Shown in pieces: positions 41,296 through 50,516 of a stretch of DNA of 64,000 nucleotides. Made by a program: the position numbers and the translations under genes. Numbering within the stretch: position 1 is the first letter of the stretch; each line of letters opens with the position of its first letter. The DNA comes from Paenibacillus chitinolyticus NBRC 15660 (lineage in GTDB: Bacteria; Bacillota; Bacilli; Paenibacillales; NBRC-103111), in assembly GCF_000739915.1 (NCBI RefSeq), contig NZ_BBJT01000004.1, positions 124,001 to 188,000 on the forward strand, written 5' to 3'. The notes below the pieces were generated by a model. It saw nothing but the letters and a program-made list of their open reading frames with translations. It was not told the DNA's origin and ran no database searches.

Positions 41296-41961
41296 TTAAC
41301 GTTCTAGCGCAGCACCCGATTCTCTTACCAGCTCCGTCAGATCCCGTGCGCTCTTTAATACACGGTCCGGCTCCGGATCAAATCGTGCGGTCTGAACGGT
41401 CTCGAACCAGTGAGCTCCAATCGTCATCAATCCGGCCGACTTTCCGGCTGTAATATCCGCGCTGCTGTCTCCGACGAAGATCGCTTCCTCCTTAGACAAC
41501 CCAAGCAGCTTCAGCACCGCAAAAATCCCCTCGGGATCCGGTTTCGGCCGTTCCACCTCGTCGCCGGATACGGAGAAGCAGAAATACTTCTCAATTCCCA
41601 GCTTGTTCAAGCTAACATCGAGGGCTCTTCTGCTCTTGCCCGTTATGATGACCATCCGGACCCCTTGCCCGTTTAAATCCTCCAGCATATGTACAATGTC
41701 CCGGGGCATGCTCACTCTTTCATGAAAATGATTTTCATAAAAAGCATAGTAATCCGCTATGGCCGCTTCCGCTTTGGATGAGTCCGACACATTCCTCCGG
41801 ATGATGTCATCCTCCGTGGGTCCGAATATGGCCGTGATCTGCTCGTTGGTCAGCGTCTCGTTTTCGTACGTTTCAAAAACGCAGCGGAAAGCGTCGAAAG
41901 AAAGCGGCAGTGTATCCGCCAGCGTGCCGTCGAAATCGAAAAGAATCGCCTGAATCGGCAT
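41296..41961 (-). CDS. HAD-family phosphatase (phosphoglycolate/PPi phosphatase-like)
   Basis: A 221-residue protein. HAD motif I FDFDGTLAD (residues 8-16), motif II VIITGKS, motif III Lys in RPKPDPEG, motif IV VGDSSADI. A helical cap lies between motifs I and II, as in the Gph/PpaX group. A cytoplasmic phosphatase of a small phosphometabolite; exact substrate unknown. Confidence 0.92.
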   Translation of the reverse strand: MPIQAILFDFDGTLADTLPLSFDAFRCVFETYENETLTNEQITAIFGPTEDDIIRRNVSDSSKAEAAIADYYAFYENHFHERVSMPRDIVHMLEDLNGQGVRMVIITGKSRRALDVSLNKLGIEKYFCFSVSGDEVERPKPDPEGIFAVLKLLGLSKEEAIFVGDSSADITAGKSAGLMTIGAHWFETVQTARFDPEPDRVLKSARDLTELVRESGAALER

Positions 41962-41989
41962 GGGTGGGTCCTCCTTTTATAAGAAACAT

Positions 41990-42409
41990 TCAAGAATTCA
42001 GCATACGCCTGCTGTGCAGCATCAGGTTGGTCAAGCCTCCGAGGAGTGTGCCGAGCACAACACTCACAAGATTGATCCCCGTCGTAATGAACCAAAGTAT
42101 TCCGGCTCCTAAGTCATCTTCCGCGACCGAAAAAAACAGTCCACCGATGAAAAAAAACAGCAAGGAGCCGAGCGGGCTCAGTACAAAGAGAAAAGCCAAC
42201 ACAGCCCAATATTTCGTTCTAAAACATGCAAAAACCGGGAGCGCGTAAAAAATGGTCAAGACAGCCACAGCGAGACCTAAGCTTTCTACTATCGCAGAGT
42301 ACTTATAAGCGCTTAGAAAAAGCAGCTCTCCACCCGCTCCGTGAAGAAAACTCAAAAGCACGGTCAGCCCGAGTGTGCCGAACAACGTGCCGTTCCATTT
42401 TTTTATCAA
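41990..42409 (-). CDS. Four-helix membrane protein, unknown
   Basis: A 139-residue protein with four hydrophobic segments (about 9-32, 41-62, 65-90, 103-128). No recognised family. It lies between the HAD gene and the DUF6199-like gene, all leftward. Confidence 0.78.
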   Translation of the reverse strand: MIKKWNGTLFGTLGLTVLLSFLHGAGGELLFLSAYKYSAIVESLGLAVAVLTIFYALPVFACFRTKYWAVLAFLFVLSPLGSLLFFFIGGLFFSVAEDDLGAGILWFITTGINLVSVVLGTLLGGLTNLMLHSRRMLNS

Positions 42410-42445
42410 TTCTCTTCCCCCTTTAAATGCTGCGCATGTTCACGC

Positions 42446-42640
42446 TTACAGCCGGCTAACCACGATACAAGCTATTCCGACCAGCAAAAAAATCCCACCG
42501 CCCAGCCTTGTGGAGAGCAGATACAGATCGGACGGCTCCGTTCCGTCGTTGGATTTCCAGCTTTCCTTAACGGTCCATACGGCCCCCGGCGCGAGCAGCA
42601 TCACAAGACCGACCGCGATCAGCACGATATAGATGAAAAT
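42446..42640 (-). CDS. DUF6199-like small membrane protein, unusual start
   Basis: The frame encodes two membrane helices around a polar loop with WKSNDGTEPSDLYLLSTRLG, the hallmark of DUF6199-type proteins (WKS...EPSD.Y...R.GG). An in-frame stop lies upstream and there is no ATG, GTG or TTG before the first helix. The best-placed initiator after GAGGGTGA is ATT at 42640 (64 aa). The GTG at 42625 would cut into the first helix and leave 59 residues. The start is therefore unsure, but the protein family looks real. Confidence 0.65.
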   Translation of the reverse strand: MFIYIVLIAVGLVMLLAPGAVWTVKESWKSNDGTEPSDLYLLSTRLGGGIFLLVGIACIVVSRL

Positions 42641-42699
42641 GGCCTTATCACCCTCTTCCCTTGTTTCCTATATCTTACATCCCCTTGCCTTTTCCCGCA

Positions 42700-42734
42700 A
42701 AATAAAAAACCGCCCGCTTCCGAGAAGCGGACGG
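42700..42734 (-). terminator. Terminator of the lamin-tail protein gene
   Basis: CCGTCCGCTTC and GAAGCGGGCGG stem with CTCG-type loop, then TTTTTTATTTT on the minus strand. Confidence 0.92.
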
Positions 42735-42743
42735 CCGGGTGAT

Positions 42744-44645
42744 TTACATCTGGTCCCACTGGTTCCAGTTGATTTTGAGAATGCGGTCCATGATGTACGT
42801 CGTCGTGTACCGGTATTTGTTCGCACCGGATTCGAACAGGACGAACAGGTCGTCGCCCACCGGCACGATGCCCTCGGTCATCGGGACGGCGGTCAGCTTG
42901 CTGTTCGTAGCCTTGGCGGACTGCCCGTCGAGGAACCAGACGGGCACGCTTGTCCCGCCCACGGTTCCCGTGGCGTGAGCCGGTTCCTGCAGCGGGTTGT
43001 TGTAGCGGTACAGCGTGCTGTCGTTGCCGCGTCCGTAGGACTGGCTGAGCACGACGGAATTCTGCATAAACGCGATGCCCTGAATTTTCTCCGTGATGGA
43101 CAGGAGATAGTCCGGTACCGCAGCCGTGCCGGCGCTGCCGTTCCACTTGTCCGAACGGATCGTATCCGTGACCGGATCGAGCCGATATCCCGCGGTCCAG
43201 GCGTAGTGCTGCACGCCGTCGCGGCCTACGAGCTTGTGGCTCGGGTCGGTCGGGTAGCTCTTCGCTTCGTAGAACTCGCCTACCCAAAGAACGCCGTCGG
43301 CGAACGTATTGAACGCCGCATCCACCGGCACCGGAACGGAGCCGATGAAGGAGACTTCGCCGTTGTTCTGGGCGCCGGTCACATCGCTCAGCCGGAGCTG
43401 GTGCAGCGCCCCTTCGGAGGCGATCCACACGTGATCCCGGCTGACCGCCACGCCGCCGGCATGTCCGGTGTACGGAGTGCCGTCGCTGTTATACAGCACG
43501 ACGGATTTGACGTACTGGTTCGTCGAAGCGTCCGTGACGGTGAGAGTCGCGGGGCGTCCGTCCTCCAGGTATGCCACAGTGAGCAGCCAGTTGTTGGCCC
43601 CGTAATACGCCATTCCCTGCGGAACGAGATCCTGTTTCAGTCCCGGAACGACCGGACCGTCGGAGCTGATGTTCCACAGGCTCTGGTACTTGCTGTCTTT
43701 CGGATTGACGGCTCTTTCTTCCTGCGTGATCAACTGGTGGGAAGGCGTAACGGTAACGGACGTTTTGGCCGACTCGTTCTCGGACAGATCCACGGCGCTG
43801 ATCTGGAACGTATACGGCTTGTTTCCGATCAGGGAGTAAGCCGTGAACTCGCGCTGCGAAGCGGGCACCGTATAGAGCAGCACTCCGTTCTGGTAGACGT
43901 TGTACTGGAACACGTCTGCCTCCGGGTTCGCCGACCACGCCAGCTTCGCGCTGCCTCCGCTCGCCACCGCCGTAACCCCCGCCGGTGCCTGGGGCGCCTG
44001 ATTGTCCTGCTTCGGACGGGCCGGGGCTTGTCCGGCAAGGAGTCTGCCGGGTGTCGGCGCCTGCAGTCCGGCGATCTTCTGCATCGCCGTTCCGCCTGCC
44101 GCCGGATAGCGGTAGGTGATCGTCTTGCCTTCGGCCACATCGTCGGCCGTGTACGAAGCCTTGACCGCTTCCGCGCCCGCCGGGTCCAGAATCGTGACGG
44201 TCTGCGTTCCGCTGTTCGTCAGGCCGCCGACATTTTCAATGATGTGAAGCTTGCTGTCCGGCACGTACTTGCTTGCGTAGGAAAGGGAATAATAGCTGTT
44301 GAACGCCTCTTTGCCAAGCGGAGCGATTTCGGCTCTACGAGTCCAAACCACGCCGGTCTCCCAAGGCCCCAGCTTGTAGGACTGCGCGATTTGAGCGTTC
44401 CAGCTTCCGGCTTTGAACCGGTAGCCCTGCAGATCGACCTGCACGGCGCTGTTGTTGTACACCTCGATGTACTCGAAAGCGTCGTAGCTCGCGAAATTGG
44501 TCGTATCCGGCACCAATTCCGTAATGAGCAGCTTCGGCATGGCCGCTGCCTGAACGGACTGAGTCGGCAAGACCGGCAGGAGCGGAGCCGCCGCCAGGGC
44601 CAGAGTCAAGACGCCGGCCATCTTTTTGCGTAAACTTTTGCGCAT
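42744..44645 (-). CDS. Secreted protein with lamin-tail, fibronectin III and C-terminal propeller-like domains
   Basis: A 633-residue exported protein. Signal peptide residues 1-34 (RKSLRKK, hydrophobic core, cut near VQA-AA). Lamin-tail domain about 36-150 (KLLITELVPDTTNFASYDAF; EYIEVYNNSAVQVDLQGYRF). Fibronectin type III about 215-310 (APAGVTAVASGGSAKLAWSA). The C-terminal 310 residues are repeats of strands with WLLTVAYLEDG, HVWIASEGALHQLRLSDVTG and DGVLWVGEFYEAKSY, a beta-propeller-like pattern. No catalytic motif seen. Likely a cell-surface or secreted binding protein. Confidence 0.9.
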   Translation of the reverse strand: MRKSLRKKMAGVLTLALAAAPLLPVLPTQSVQAAAMPKLLITELVPDTTNFASYDAFEYIEVYNNSAVQVDLQGYRFKAGSWNAQIAQSYKLGPWETGVVWTRRAEIAPLGKEAFNSYYSLSYASKYVPDSKLHIIENVGGLTNSGTQTVTILDPAGAEAVKASYTADDVAEGKTITYRYPAAGGTAMQKIAGLQAPTPGRLLAGQAPARPKQDNQAPQAPAGVTAVASGGSAKLAWSANPEADVFQYNVYQNGVLLYTVPASQREFTAYSLIGNKPYTFQISAVDLSENESAKTSVTVTPSHQLITQEERAVNPKDSKYQSLWNISSDGPVVPGLKQDLVPQGMAYYGANNWLLTVAYLEDGRPATLTVTDASTNQYVKSVVLYNSDGTPYTGHAGGVAVSRDHVWIASEGALHQLRLSDVTGAQNNGEVSFIGSVPVPVDAAFNTFADGVLWVGEFYEAKSYPTDPSHKLVGRDGVQHYAWTAGYRLDPVTDTIRSDKWNGSAGTAAVPDYLLSITEKIQGIAFMQNSVVLSQSYGRGNDSTLYRYNNPLQEPAHATGTVGGTSVPVWFLDGQSAKATNSKLTAVPMTEGIVPVGDDLFVLFESGANKYRYTTTYIMDRILKINWNQWDQM

Positions 44646-44861
44646 TCTTCATCCTCCTAGGCGTATCGATTATATGAAAAACGGCCGAATAAAAGCGGAT
44701 CGTGTTTTCAAAGCCATCCACAAGTATTCAACCGTTATTTCCCAAAGGAGCCGCGTACGCTTACTTCCCGCAGAAACGATACAAAAGCATCTATAGAAAT
44801 CCCTTGAATATCCTAACGCATCCGGCGCCGCACATCTAATGAAGAAATTGTTAAGGCGGCT

Positions 44862-45464
44862 CTAGCGGTTTTCATCCTGCCAGCGCCACAATTCCTTACT
44901 GGACGTCGAGATGCCGATAACCCCGCTGCCGAGAGCGGCGTTAAAGTCTTCCAGATCGGTCATCAGACCGCCTGCAATAACCGGCACATCCACTTCGGCC
45001 CGGATCCGCTTCATAATCCGCGAGCAGACCATTCCCGGAAGAACCTCGATCGCGTCAGGCTGGGAGCTTTTTGTCATTTTGATGCCGTTATCCAGCGATA
45101 CCGAGTCGAAAACGAACAGCCGTTGTACGGTAATCAGGCCGTATTTTTTCCCTTCGGCAATAATGTTGTTCTTCGTCGTGACGATCCCGTCGATGCCGAT
45201 TTTCTCCGCCATATAGGCGACTCCCGCTTTGTCTTTGCCGATTCCTTCGATCAAGTCGAAATGGACAAAGGACAGCTTCCCGGCTTCGCGGATTTTTTCC
45301 ACAATGCCTTCGATCATAAAAATATCCGATTTCAATATAAAGACGATATTGGAGGAGGTCTGCAAAATGCCCGGCAGCTCCTCCGCATTCATCAAGCTTG
45401 TAATCACGGGTTTCTTTTTCAGACAATAAGCCACTCGCTGTGCACGTTCTGTCGTCTCTTTCAT
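44862..45464 (-). CDS. glpP: Glycerol-3-phosphate-responsive antiterminator GlpP
   Basis: A 200-residue protein started at ATG 45464 (MKETTERAQR), with GAGGTGATGAGG upstream. GlpP family blocks: VITSLMNAEELPGILQTSSN, VFILKSDIFMIEGIV, FVHFDLIEGIGKDKAGVAY, GIDGIVTTKNNIIAEGKKYG, DAIEVLPGM, PVIAGGLMTDLEDF. In B. subtilis GlpP binds glycerol 3-phosphate and prevents termination in glp mRNA leaders. Here it is at the end of an ABC-transporter cluster whose leaders carry paired terminator/conserved motifs, so it probably controls this operon. Confidence 0.93.
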   Translation of the reverse strand: MKETTERAQRVAYCLKKKPVITSLMNAEELPGILQTSSNIVFILKSDIFMIEGIVEKIREAGKLSFVHFDLIEGIGKDKAGVAYMAEKIGIDGIVTTKNNIIAEGKKYGLITVQRLFVFDSVSLDNGIKMTKSSQPDAIEVLPGMVCSRIMKRIRAEVDVPVIAGGLMTDLEDFNAALGSGVIGISTSSKELWRWQDENR

Positions 45465-45658
45465 CCTCATCACCTCATCGTTGATTAAACATTCTCCAGG
45501 TCTCCGGTCCAATCAAACGTTCAGCACCTTCAGTCCCTTTAGGCAAGTGACATGCCGGTTGATCCGGCTGCCTCTAAGTTGAATCTCATGTGACCACCGT
45601 CATGTGACTCCGAGCAGCGCGCTTGGAGCTTCGAGCGGTGCGGTCTCCCGGCGGCGGG

Positions 45659-46450
45659 TTACTGGGAAGAACAGCCTTGCTTCACAATAGCGTGAACGGA
45701 AGGCAGCACGTAAGTCGGCTTAAACTCGGCCGATGCGACATCCGCTTCGCTCGTAATGCCCGTGAGGACAAGCGCGGTGCTCATTCCCGCCTCGGCTCCC
45801 ATCCGGATGTCCGTCTCCAGACGGTCTCCGGTCATCAGGCAATCCTTCGCTTCCACCTGCAAAATTTCGAGCGCGGTCAGCGCCGTCATGACGGAAGGCT
45901 TGCCCATAATCATCGTGACCTTCTTGCCGGTCGTGCCTTCGATGGCACCGATCATTCCTCCGCAGTCGGGAACGTCTCCGCCCGGCATCGGGCAAGTTCT
46001 GTCTGGATGGGTCGCAATCGCCTCGGCCCCGTGCTTGATCGCCTGGTAAGCGAAATCCAAATGGTTGTAATGAAAATCGCGGTCCCAGGAAATGACGACG
46101 ACACCGGTTTCCTCCGGCGTATCCGCGAAGGAGATGCCGTTTTCCAGAAATTCTTCCTTTAGAATCGGCTCTCCGATGACGTATACCTTTTGGCCCGGAT
46201 AGTGATTCTGCAAATAACGGATCGTGACGAGCGCGGGATTCAGCATCTGTTCCATGCCTATCTTCACCCCGAATTCATGGAGCTTTTTAACGTAGTTTTC
46301 ACGGGATTCGATCGTCTTGTTCGTCAAGAACAGAAGTTTCTTCCCTTTGGACTGCAGATGATGGATCGTTTCCACCGCTCCTTCGATCGCATGATCGCCC
46401 AAGTAAATCGTTCCGTCCAAATCAAATATGTACCCCGCATAATGATCCAT
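45659..46450 (-). CDS. HAD-IIA phosphatase (NagD/AraL-type), possibly glycerol-phosphate phosphatase
   Basis: A 263-residue protein. Motif I FDLDGTIYLGD, motif II FLTNKTIESR, motif III Lys in IMGKPS, motif IV MTGDRLETDIRMGAEAG. The cap between residues 85 and 190 is the HAD-IIA type. Relatives dephosphorylate sugar or glycerol phosphates. In the GlpP/ABC cluster a glycerophosphate-related substrate is likely. The precise reaction is inference. Confidence 0.9.
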   Translation of the reverse strand: MDHYAGYIFDLDGTIYLGDHAIEGAVETIHHLQSKGKKLLFLTNKTIESRENYVKKLHEFGVKIGMEQMLNPALVTIRYLQNHYPGQKVYVIGEPILKEEFLENGISFADTPEETGVVVISWDRDFHYNHLDFAYQAIKHGAEAIATHPDRTCPMPGGDVPDCGGMIGAIEGTTGKKVTMIMGKPSVMTALTALEILQVEAKDCLMTGDRLETDIRMGAEAGMSTALVLTGITSEADVASAEFKPTYVLPSVHAIVKQGCSSQ

Positions 46451-46522
46451 CTCTTCACTCCCTCTCGCTCACAATAAGCCCTCGTATTCTGCCGGATACG
46501 GCTGATTCTCGGGCGCATTCCC

Positions 46523-47293
46523 CTAGTCAATCGAATTTTCACCGGACAAAAAAATTCTTTCCAGTTCCCGGCCCAAAAATATTTTGGAAGAAACCGGCTC
46601 CGGTATTTCCTTCAGCAGATCCTCGTAAGGCTCGTCGTCCGTCAGGTGCACGAGTATGCCCCGGCCGATTTTGCTCCAGTCGTAGTAACCGGCAATGTCG
46701 CGCAAGGTGCTGTGCATCGCCAGACTTCTCTCCGCCGTCGTCGATTCGTGGATAAGCAGGTCGATCCGGTCCATGTCCCGAATGAGCGGGTTCGGCATCG
46801 TATCCGTTGAATAAACGAATACCGTTCCGCCGCATTCCACCCGGATGCCGACGGCCGCAACGCCGTGCCTGCTCGGAAAAACCGACAGAGCCGTTTCGCC
46901 TTCTTTCCATAGAAGTGCAGGCTTCTCCCACTGGAACGCCCGGACCGAAATCTCGAAAGCAATGGGCCATTTCGTCAATTTCATCAGGTCCAGCCAGTTT
47001 TGCAGCCATTCTTTCTCCGACTCGTCACAGTAAATTTCCAGCGGATCTTCACGACCGTCGATCCACATCCCCCACAGCAGGGAGGGCAGACCGTAAATAT
47101 GGTCGATATGAACATGTGTAAACACCACCCGCTTGACTTCGTGCGTCGTAAGTCCGAGTGTTTTCAGCTTCCCGAGCGGGTTGCCTCCGATGTCAATAAG
47201 CGTGCTCCCGGACGTATCGCGCACAAGCAGATACGTATTGTCTCTATCCCTGCCCGAAGAAGCACACGCCGTCCCCATTAAAATCAGTTCCAT
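46523..47293 (-). CDS. MBL-fold phosphodiesterase-like hydrolase (RNase Z/PDE type)
   Basis: A 256-residue protein started at ATG 47293 (MELILMGTACASSGR), 14 bases after the permease gene; a longer frame to 47419 would lie inside the permease. The HxHxDH motif is THVHIDHIYG, with further ligands VFPSRHGV, YSTDT and HESTTAE. The overall pattern is the RNase Z-like branch, which includes cyclic and glycero-phosphodiesterases. Context points to a phosphodiester such as a glycerophosphodiester. Confidence 0.88.
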   Translation of the reverse strand: MELILMGTACASSGRDRDNTYLLVRDTSGSTLIDIGGNPLGKLKTLGLTTHEVKRVVFTHVHIDHIYGLPSLLWGMWIDGREDPLEIYCDESEKEWLQNWLDLMKLTKWPIAFEISVRAFQWEKPALLWKEGETALSVFPSRHGVAAVGIRVECGGTVFVYSTDTMPNPLIRDMDRIDLLIHESTTAERSLAMHSTLRDIAGYYDWSKIGRGILVHLTDDEPYEDLLKEIPEPVSSKIFLGRELERIFLSGENSID

Positions 47294-47307
47294 GTCTGCG
47301 CGCCCCC

Positions 47308-48120
47308 CTACTTGATACCGGAGTGCATAAAGCTGTCGACGAATTGTCTCTGGAACACGAAGAACGCGATGAGCAGAGGCAGGATCACCATCAGCGTCGC
47401 TGCCGTGACCGTTCCCCATTGAGCGCCGGTTTCAAACGACTGGGCGAAAATCGCGATCCCTACGGTAAGCGGACGGGATTCGACGGAGTTCGTAACGACG
47501 AGCGGCCACATGAAATTGCTCCAGTGAGTACTCACGGAAATAAGGCCGAACGCGATGTAAGTCGGTTTGGCGGCAGGCAGGTACACGTACCAGAGCGTCT
47601 GCCACCATTTGCAGCCGTCCACCCGTGCCGCTTCGTCCAGATCAAGCGGAATCTGCTTGAACGTCTGGCGCAGCTGAAACACTCCGAACGAGGAAGCCCA
47701 GTACGGCAGCATGATCGCCAGCTTCGTATCGACGAGATTCAGCTCTTTCATGATCGTGTAGTTCGGATAGATCAGAATGTCCGGCGGAATCATGATCTGC
47801 GTCAGGAAGATGATGAACAGAATGCCGGAGCCGACAAAATTCAACCGGGCAAACGCATAGGCGGCCAGCGTGATCGTAACGAGCTGAACGGCCAGGATGC
47901 CCACAACTATGACGATCGTATTCCAGTAATACTGGAGGAACGGAATCGTTTTCCAAGCGTTGATGTAGTTCACGAAAGTCGGATTTTCGATCGCAAACGG
48001 ATTGGCCCTTGTAATGATTTCTTCCGAAGGCGTGAAGGAAGTGAACACCGTCCATACCAGAGGGATCAGGAAGGCGATGGCAAGCAGAATAATAACCGTC
48101 CGGTTGATGACTTGATGCAT
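47308..48120 (-). CDS. ABC transporter permease, UgpE-like
   Basis: A 270-residue inner-membrane protein with six helices. The EAA loop is EAARVDGCKWWQTLWYVYLP, which docks the ATPase. It belongs to the carbohydrate uptake CUT1 family. Partner of the permease at 48141 (gap 20 bases). No ATPase gene lies in the operon; a shared MsmX/UgpC-type ATPase is common in Bacillota. Confidence 0.93.
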   Translation of the reverse strand: MHQVINRTVIILLAIAFLIPLVWTVFTSFTPSEEIITRANPFAIENPTFVNYINAWKTIPFLQYYWNTIVIVVGILAVQLVTITLAAYAFARLNFVGSGILFIIFLTQIMIPPDILIYPNYTIMKELNLVDTKLAIMLPYWASSFGVFQLRQTFKQIPLDLDEAARVDGCKWWQTLWYVYLPAAKPTYIAFGLISVSTHWSNFMWPLVVTNSVESRPLTVGIAIFAQSFETGAQWGTVTAATLMVILPLLIAFFVFQRQFVDSFMHSGIK

Positions 48121-48140
48121 AAGGTTGCCTCTCCTTTCTT

Positions 48141-49058
48141 CTAGTAGTGGATTTTTTTATCGAGATAAGCGTAGTTGAAAATAGATACGGCAAGCAGAAT
48201 GACGAGCAGGATAACCGTTAGCACGGATGCTTTGCCCATATCCCAGAAGCTGAACGCCGTTTCGTAAATGTGATAGAGCAGCAGGTTGCTCCCGTTGTCC
48301 GGACCGCCCTTAGTCATAATGTACAGGTGATCCACCAGCTTGAAGGAATTGGTGACCGCGATAATAAACACGAACGTCGTGGTAGGCATCAGCAGCGGAA
48401 ACGTGATTTTGCGAAAAACTTGAAAAGGGCTCGCGCCTTCCAGCTTGGCGGCTTCATACACTTCCTTGGGCAGACTTTGCAGTCCCGCCAGGTAGAAAAT
48501 CATGAAATACCCGGCTTCCTTCCAGAGAACCATAAGCATCATGGCGTACATAACCCACTCGGGACTGCCGAGCCAGTTGGGGCTATCGATTCCGAATACA
48601 CCGAGGAATTTGTCCAAAAGCCCGTAATCCGGCGTATAAATGAACAGCCAGACGTTAGCGATGGCAATCATCGGAATAATCGTCGGGTAGAAAAAGGCGG
48701 CACGGAGCAGTCCGTTGCCCTTCAGCTTGTTATTCACCCAGATGGCCATGTAGATGGCGAGAAAAATGCTCGTCGGAACCGTGCCGACCGCCAGGAGAAG
48801 GTTGTTCTTGATGACTTTCCGGAACACATCATCCTGCAGGACGGATTTATACTGATCGAGCCCGACAAACGTGCTGCTTTCGAAGTTGGAGCTGTAGAAG
48901 CTGAGATAGATCGACTTGAGCGTCGGGTAGAACGTGAACAAGGCCAGGAAAATCAGAGAAGGCAAAAGGAGCGCATAAGCGAACGCATTCTCTTTCCAGT
49001 TGAATTTATTCTTGATGGTTGCGGTTCGTTGAGCCAATAAAATCACCCGTTTCTTCAC
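48141..49058 (-). CDS. ABC transporter permease, UgpA-like
   Basis: A 305-residue CUT1 permease with six helices and the EAA loop YEAAKLEGASPFQVFRKITF. The start at GTG 49058 has no clear ribosome site; GTG or TTG a few codons later are alternatives. A 141-base leader with a terminator-like hairpin separates it from the binding protein gene and should lower or regulate expression of the downstream genes. Confidence 0.92.
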   Translation of the reverse strand: MKKRVILLAQRTATIKNKFNWKENAFAYALLLPSLIFLALFTFYPTLKSIYLSFYSSNFESSTFVGLDQYKSVLQDDVFRKVIKNNLLLAVGTVPTSIFLAIYMAIWVNNKLKGNGLLRAAFFYPTIIPMIAIANVWLFIYTPDYGLLDKFLGVFGIDSPNWLGSPEWVMYAMMLMVLWKEAGYFMIFYLAGLQSLPKEVYEAAKLEGASPFQVFRKITFPLLMPTTTFVFIIAVTNSFKLVDHLYIMTKGGPDNGSNLLLYHIYETAFSFWDMGKASVLTVILLVILLAVSIFNYAYLDKKIHY

Positions 49059-49084
49059 ATGGAGAGGTTGGTCGAAAACGACAG

Positions 49085-49165
49085 GAAGCCGCAGGTCGCA
49101 TTAGGCGATCCCATAGAGAAAGAAGGATTCCTTAACGCAACTGCGGCTTCTCATCGTCTCTAGCC
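49085..49165 (-). promoter_or_regulatory. Leader element 2: conserved motif and terminator-like hairpin before ugpA-like gene
   Basis: On the minus strand a 21-base motif (GGCTAGAGA ... ATGAGAAGCC, 49145-49165) runs into GAAGCCGCAG.TGCGTTA, which pairs with TAATGCGA.CTGCGGCTTC (3' arm to 49085). The downstream tract TGTCGTTTTC is only partly T-rich. It matches leader element 1 at 19 of 21 motif bases. Confidence 0.75.
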
Positions 49166-49199
49166 GAACATGTTTTAAGTTAGTTGAAATTAGTTAAAG

Positions 49200-50516
49200 T
49201 TATTTAAAATTTTTCAGAATGCCGTCCGCCGCTTCCTGCGATTTCTGCAAAGCTTCTTTCGCCGTCATCTTGCCGAGCAGCGCCGCCTGAATATTGTCGT
49301 TAAACAGCTTGGTTATCTGGCCGTTCTGGTACGTGGAAAGCTCGCTGTCCGCGTATTCCAGTTGATCTCTGGCTACTTTGGCCTGCGGGAACGATTCGAT
49401 GTACTTTTTCAGCTGATCGGTTTCGTAAGCGGCTTTCGTCGTGCCGACATATCCGGTGTCGATCGACCACTGGGCCACACGCTCCGGCTTCGTCAGGAAT
49501 TCGATGAATTTGACGGCCGCTTTTTTGCGTTCTTCCGGGATATTTTTGAACACATACAGGTTGCCGCCCCCGGTCGGGGAACCGAATTGTTTGTTGGCCG
49601 GCAGGAAAGCGACGCCGAAGTTGAATTTCGCATCGGTTTTGACTTTCGTCAGGTTGCCGGTCGTATGGAACATCATGGCCGTTTTGCCGCTGATGAAGTC
49701 GGACGGCACCGTCGCCCATTCGATCGCCCCGTTTGGCATGACCTTATCCTTCTGTCCCAGGTCCATATAGAACTGGAGCGCTTCTTCTACGTGCGGTTTG
49801 TTGAAAAAGACCTGCTTGCCGTCGCTCGACATAATGTTGTCGCCGGATTGCAATGAGAGCGCTTGCAGCATCCAGTATTGATAGCCGGTGCTCGGGATTT
49901 CGACCCCCCACTGCGACACTTTACCGGATGCGTCCGTTTTGGTCAGCTTGGCCGCAGCCTCCCGGAGCTCGTTCCAGTTTTTCGGCGCTTTTTCCGGGTC
50001 CAGCCCCGCTTCCTTGAACATGTCCTTGTTGTAGTAAAGCACGATCGTGCTGCGCTGGAACGGAACGCTCCAAACGGTGTCGCCGGACTTCGTGTTGCCG
50101 AGGAACGCTTCATAGAAGTTGCCGAAATAGTCCTTCGAGAACCGCGGAGTGAGATCCTCAATGGCTTTCATCGAAAGCAACGTGTACAGATCCGTGGACA
50201 GAAGAACCGCCATATCCGGGGAGTTGTTGCCCTGAACCGCCGTAGCGACCTTCGTCATCGTATCCTGGTAACTGCCGCCGTAAACCGGTTTGATCTTAAT
50301 GTTCGGGTTTTCCTTCTCAAAATCTTGGGCAAGCCCATCGATGATTTTCGTAATCGGTCCGCCTACCGCAACCGGGAAGTAAAACTGAAGCTCGACGGGT
50401 TTGCCGTTGTCTCCGCCGGAACCTTTATTGTCTGTAGACGCCGTATTTCCGCCTCCTCCTCCGCAAGCTGAAAGGAGCATCGCAAGCGCGATCATAAGGA
50501 CCATTAGTTTTTTCAA
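49200..50516 (-). CDS. Extracellular solute-binding lipoprotein, UgpB-like
   Basis: A 438-residue lipoprotein started at TTG 50516 (MKKLMVLMIALAMLLSACGG) with GGGGGG seven bases upstream. The longer frame to 50711 runs back through the leader terminator and lacks signals. The lipobox is LSAC at residues 15-18. Solute-binding family 1 patterns: VELQFYFPVAVGGPITKIID, FISGKTAMMFHTTGN, AVKFIEFLTKPERVAQWSID. It binds the substrate for the two permeases, plausibly glycerol 3-phosphate or a glycerophosphodiester. Confidence 0.92.
   Translation of the reverse strand: MKKLMVLMIALAMLLSACGGGGGNTASTDNKGSGGDNGKPVELQFYFPVAVGGPITKIIDGLAQDFEKENPNIKIKPVYGGSYQDTMTKVATAVQGNNSPDMAVLLSTDLYTLLSMKAIEDLTPRFSKDYFGNFYEAFLGNTKSGDTVWSVPFQRSTIVLYYNKDMFKEAGLDPEKAPKNWNELREAAAKLTKTDASGKVSQWGVEIPSTGYQYWMLQALSLQSGDNIMSSDGKQVFFNKPHVEEALQFYMDLGQKDKVMPNGAIEWATVPSDFISGKTAMMFHTTGNLTKVKTDAKFNFGVAFLPANKQFGSPTGGGNLYVFKNIPEERKKAAVKFIEFLTKPERVAQWSIDTGYVGTTKAAYETDQLKKYIESFPQAKVARDQLEYADSELSTYQNGQITKLFNDNIQAALLGKMTAKEALQKSQEAADGILKNFK

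Noticed and set aside
42633-44633. 666-codon plus-strand frame opposite the lamin-tail protein gene
   Set aside because: Antisense shadow of a GC-rich coding gene; Arg/His/Gly/Val-rich composition, no domains and no ribosome site. The minus-strand gene has a signal peptide and clear domains.
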